Below are positions 62,873 to 64,000 of a stretch of DNA of 64,000 bases, in pieces. The notes beneath the pieces were generated by a model that was not told where the DNA came from, did no database searches, and saw only the letters and a list, made by a program, of their open reading frames with translations. The position numbers and the translations under genes are program-made. How positions within the stretch are numbered: position 1 is the first letter of the stretch; each line of letters starts with the position of its first letter. Origin of the DNA: Streptomyces umbrinus (GTDB lineage: Bacteria > Actinomycetota > Actinomycetes > Streptomycetales > Streptomycetaceae); contig NZ_JAUSZI010000002.1 of the NCBI RefSeq assembly GCF_030817415.1, positions 7,564,001 to 7,628,000 of the forward strand, given 5' to 3'.

Positions 62873-64000
62873 GTGGACGTGCTGCACGAACGCCGCGCCG
62901 GTGTGGACATCAGCAAGAAGGATGCCAAGGCGTGCGTCCGCCGCCCGAGTACGAAACGACGGGGCCCGTTCACCAACGAGACCACGACCTGGGGCTCGAC
63001 CACGAACACTGTGCTCGCCCTGCGGGATCACCTGCTCGCCGCCCAGGTCACACTCGTCGTGACCCGGGCCACCAGCGACTACTGGAAGCCGTTCCACCAC
63101 CTGCCGGCCGAGGACCTGAACGTGATCCTGGTCAACGCCCGGCAGGTCAAGAATTTGCCCGGCCGCAAGACGGAACGTCTCCGACGCCGCCTGGCTTGCC
63201 CAGCTCGGCACCCACGGCCTGGTCCGCCCCTCGTTCGTGCCGCCGCAGCCGGTGCGCGAACTGCGGGACCTGACCCGGGCCCGCACCCAGATGACCGCGA
63301 GCGCGGGCAGATCGTGCAACGACTGGAGAAGCTGCTGGAGGACACCGGGATCAAGCCGGCCGCGGTCGCCTCCGACCTCATGGGCGTCTCGGGCCGGGCC
63401 ATGCCGGAGGCCCTCATCCGTGGTGAACGCGACCCGCAGGAGCTCGCGGACCTGGCCAGACGCAAGCTCCGCAACAAAATCCCCGAACTCACCGAGGCCC
63501 TGACCGGACGCTTCCGCGACCACCACGCCTTCCTCACCCGGCCGCACCTGGACCACTACGGCCAGTTCACCGGCGCAATCGGACAGCTGGATACCCGGAT
63601 CACGGAGGCGATGGCCCCCTATCGAGGCACCCCCGGCCTGCTCGACACCATCCCCGGCATCAACCAGGCCGTCGCCGAAGTGATCACCGCGGAGACCGGC
63701 GGCGACATGGCCCGGTTCGCCTCCGCCAGGCACCTCGCGTCCTGGGCCGGGGTCTGCCCCGGCCACCACGAGTCCGCCGGCCGCACCAAGAACACCAGGC
63801 TCCGGCCCGGGAACCCGTATCTCAAAGGCCGCCCTTGGCCTGGCCGCCTTCGGGGCGGTGAGAACCAAGGACACCTACCTGCAGGCCCGTTACAAGCGGC
63901 TGACCGCCCGGCGCGGCCCGCTCAGTGCCCTGGCCGCCGTCGAACACCCGATCATCACCGCGATCTGGCACATGCTCACCGACAACGTCCCCCATCACGA
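62873..64000 (+). pseudogene. IS110-family transposase, frameshifted, cut by window end
   Basis: GTG 62873 starts VDVLHERRAGVDISKKDAKA (first catalytic Asp), continuing ALRDHLLAAQVTLVVTRATS where the usual Glu of the DEDD set is replaced. The frame shifts near 63172 (VSDAAWLAQLGTHGLVRPSF), again near 63290 (IVQRLEKLLEDTGIKPAAVA), and a third time near 63823, after LRPGNPYL (AALGLAAFGAVRTKDTYLQA). LLDTIPGINQAVAEVITAET and FASARHLASWAGVCPGHHES are the Transposase_20 helix-hairpin-helix and Ser region. At least three frameshifts make it inactive. Confidence 0.85.

Noticed and set aside
62567..63874. 435-residue minus-strand open frame over the IS110 element
   Set aside because: The plus strand shows clear IS110 transposase blocks in several frames; the minus frame is a shadow.

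Overview
The window looks like a Streptomyces chromosome. It has very high GC with strong third-position bias, GTG/TTG starts, overlapping stop/start codons, a chaplin-like signal peptide, a melC-type tyrosinase operon, sortase-anchored surface proteins (LPETG and LADTG), an SSB paralogue and paired dynamin-like GTPases. All functions below are read from the sequence and family knowledge; no searches were run.

Layout. 1-7.1 kb holds the 3' end of a YfbK-type vWA protein, six copies of an intergenic repeat, an AftB-like GT-C membrane protein, a secreted chorismate mutase, a TetR regulator divergent from a short-chain dehydrogenase, and a long-chain acyl-CoA ligase. 7.2-11.3 kb is a small-secreted-protein neighbourhood: a Cys-containing exported protein, three near-identical tandem genes plus a diverged fourth copy for ~50-residue exported two-Cys proteins, a small zinc-ribbon protein and an LPETG-anchored protein with a chaplin-like leader. 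Several strong hairpins separate them. 11.3-26 kb is a first exopolysaccharide locus. A nine-gene minus-strand operon encodes a DUF3344 protein, two GT4 glycosyltransferases, a polyprenyl glycosylphosphotransferase, an O-antigen-ligase-like polymerase, a MurJ-like flippase, a polysaccharide deacetylase, a Wzz-like protein and a FemAB-like N-acyltransferase. A GH26-like glycosidase and a coupled ATP-grasp/FAD-oxidoreductase pair lie beside it. 26.4-28.5 kb holds a small exported protein and melC1-melC2.

28.8-54.2 kb is a second, separate glycan locus that looks like a genomic island. Its left edge is a degenerate copy of tRNA-Arg(UCU). Its right edge is the intact tRNA-Arg(UCU) in the same orientation, next to a serine-recombinase remnant, a group II intron tail and two broken insertion sequences. 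Inside are a Wzb-like phosphatase, GDP-mannose dehydratase and GDP-fucose synthase, UDP-glucuronate decarboxylase, several methyltransferases, Wzy-like and Wzx-like membrane proteins, GT2, GT4 and WecG/TagA glycosyltransferases, a WbaP-like initiating transferase, a DUF4012 protein and a Wzc-like tyrosine kinase. The set would build lipid-linked repeat units carrying deoxyhexose/pentose sugars and O-methyl groups, flip and polymerise them, and control export by a kinase/phosphatase pair. A second copy of the phosphatase gene has decayed beside the kinase.

54.5-64 kb returns to core-like genes: two overlapping dynamin-like GTPases, an SSB paralogue, a thioester-domain (TQXA) surface protein, a DUF2637 membrane protein with a small partner, and at the right edge a frameshifted IS110 transposase running out of the window.
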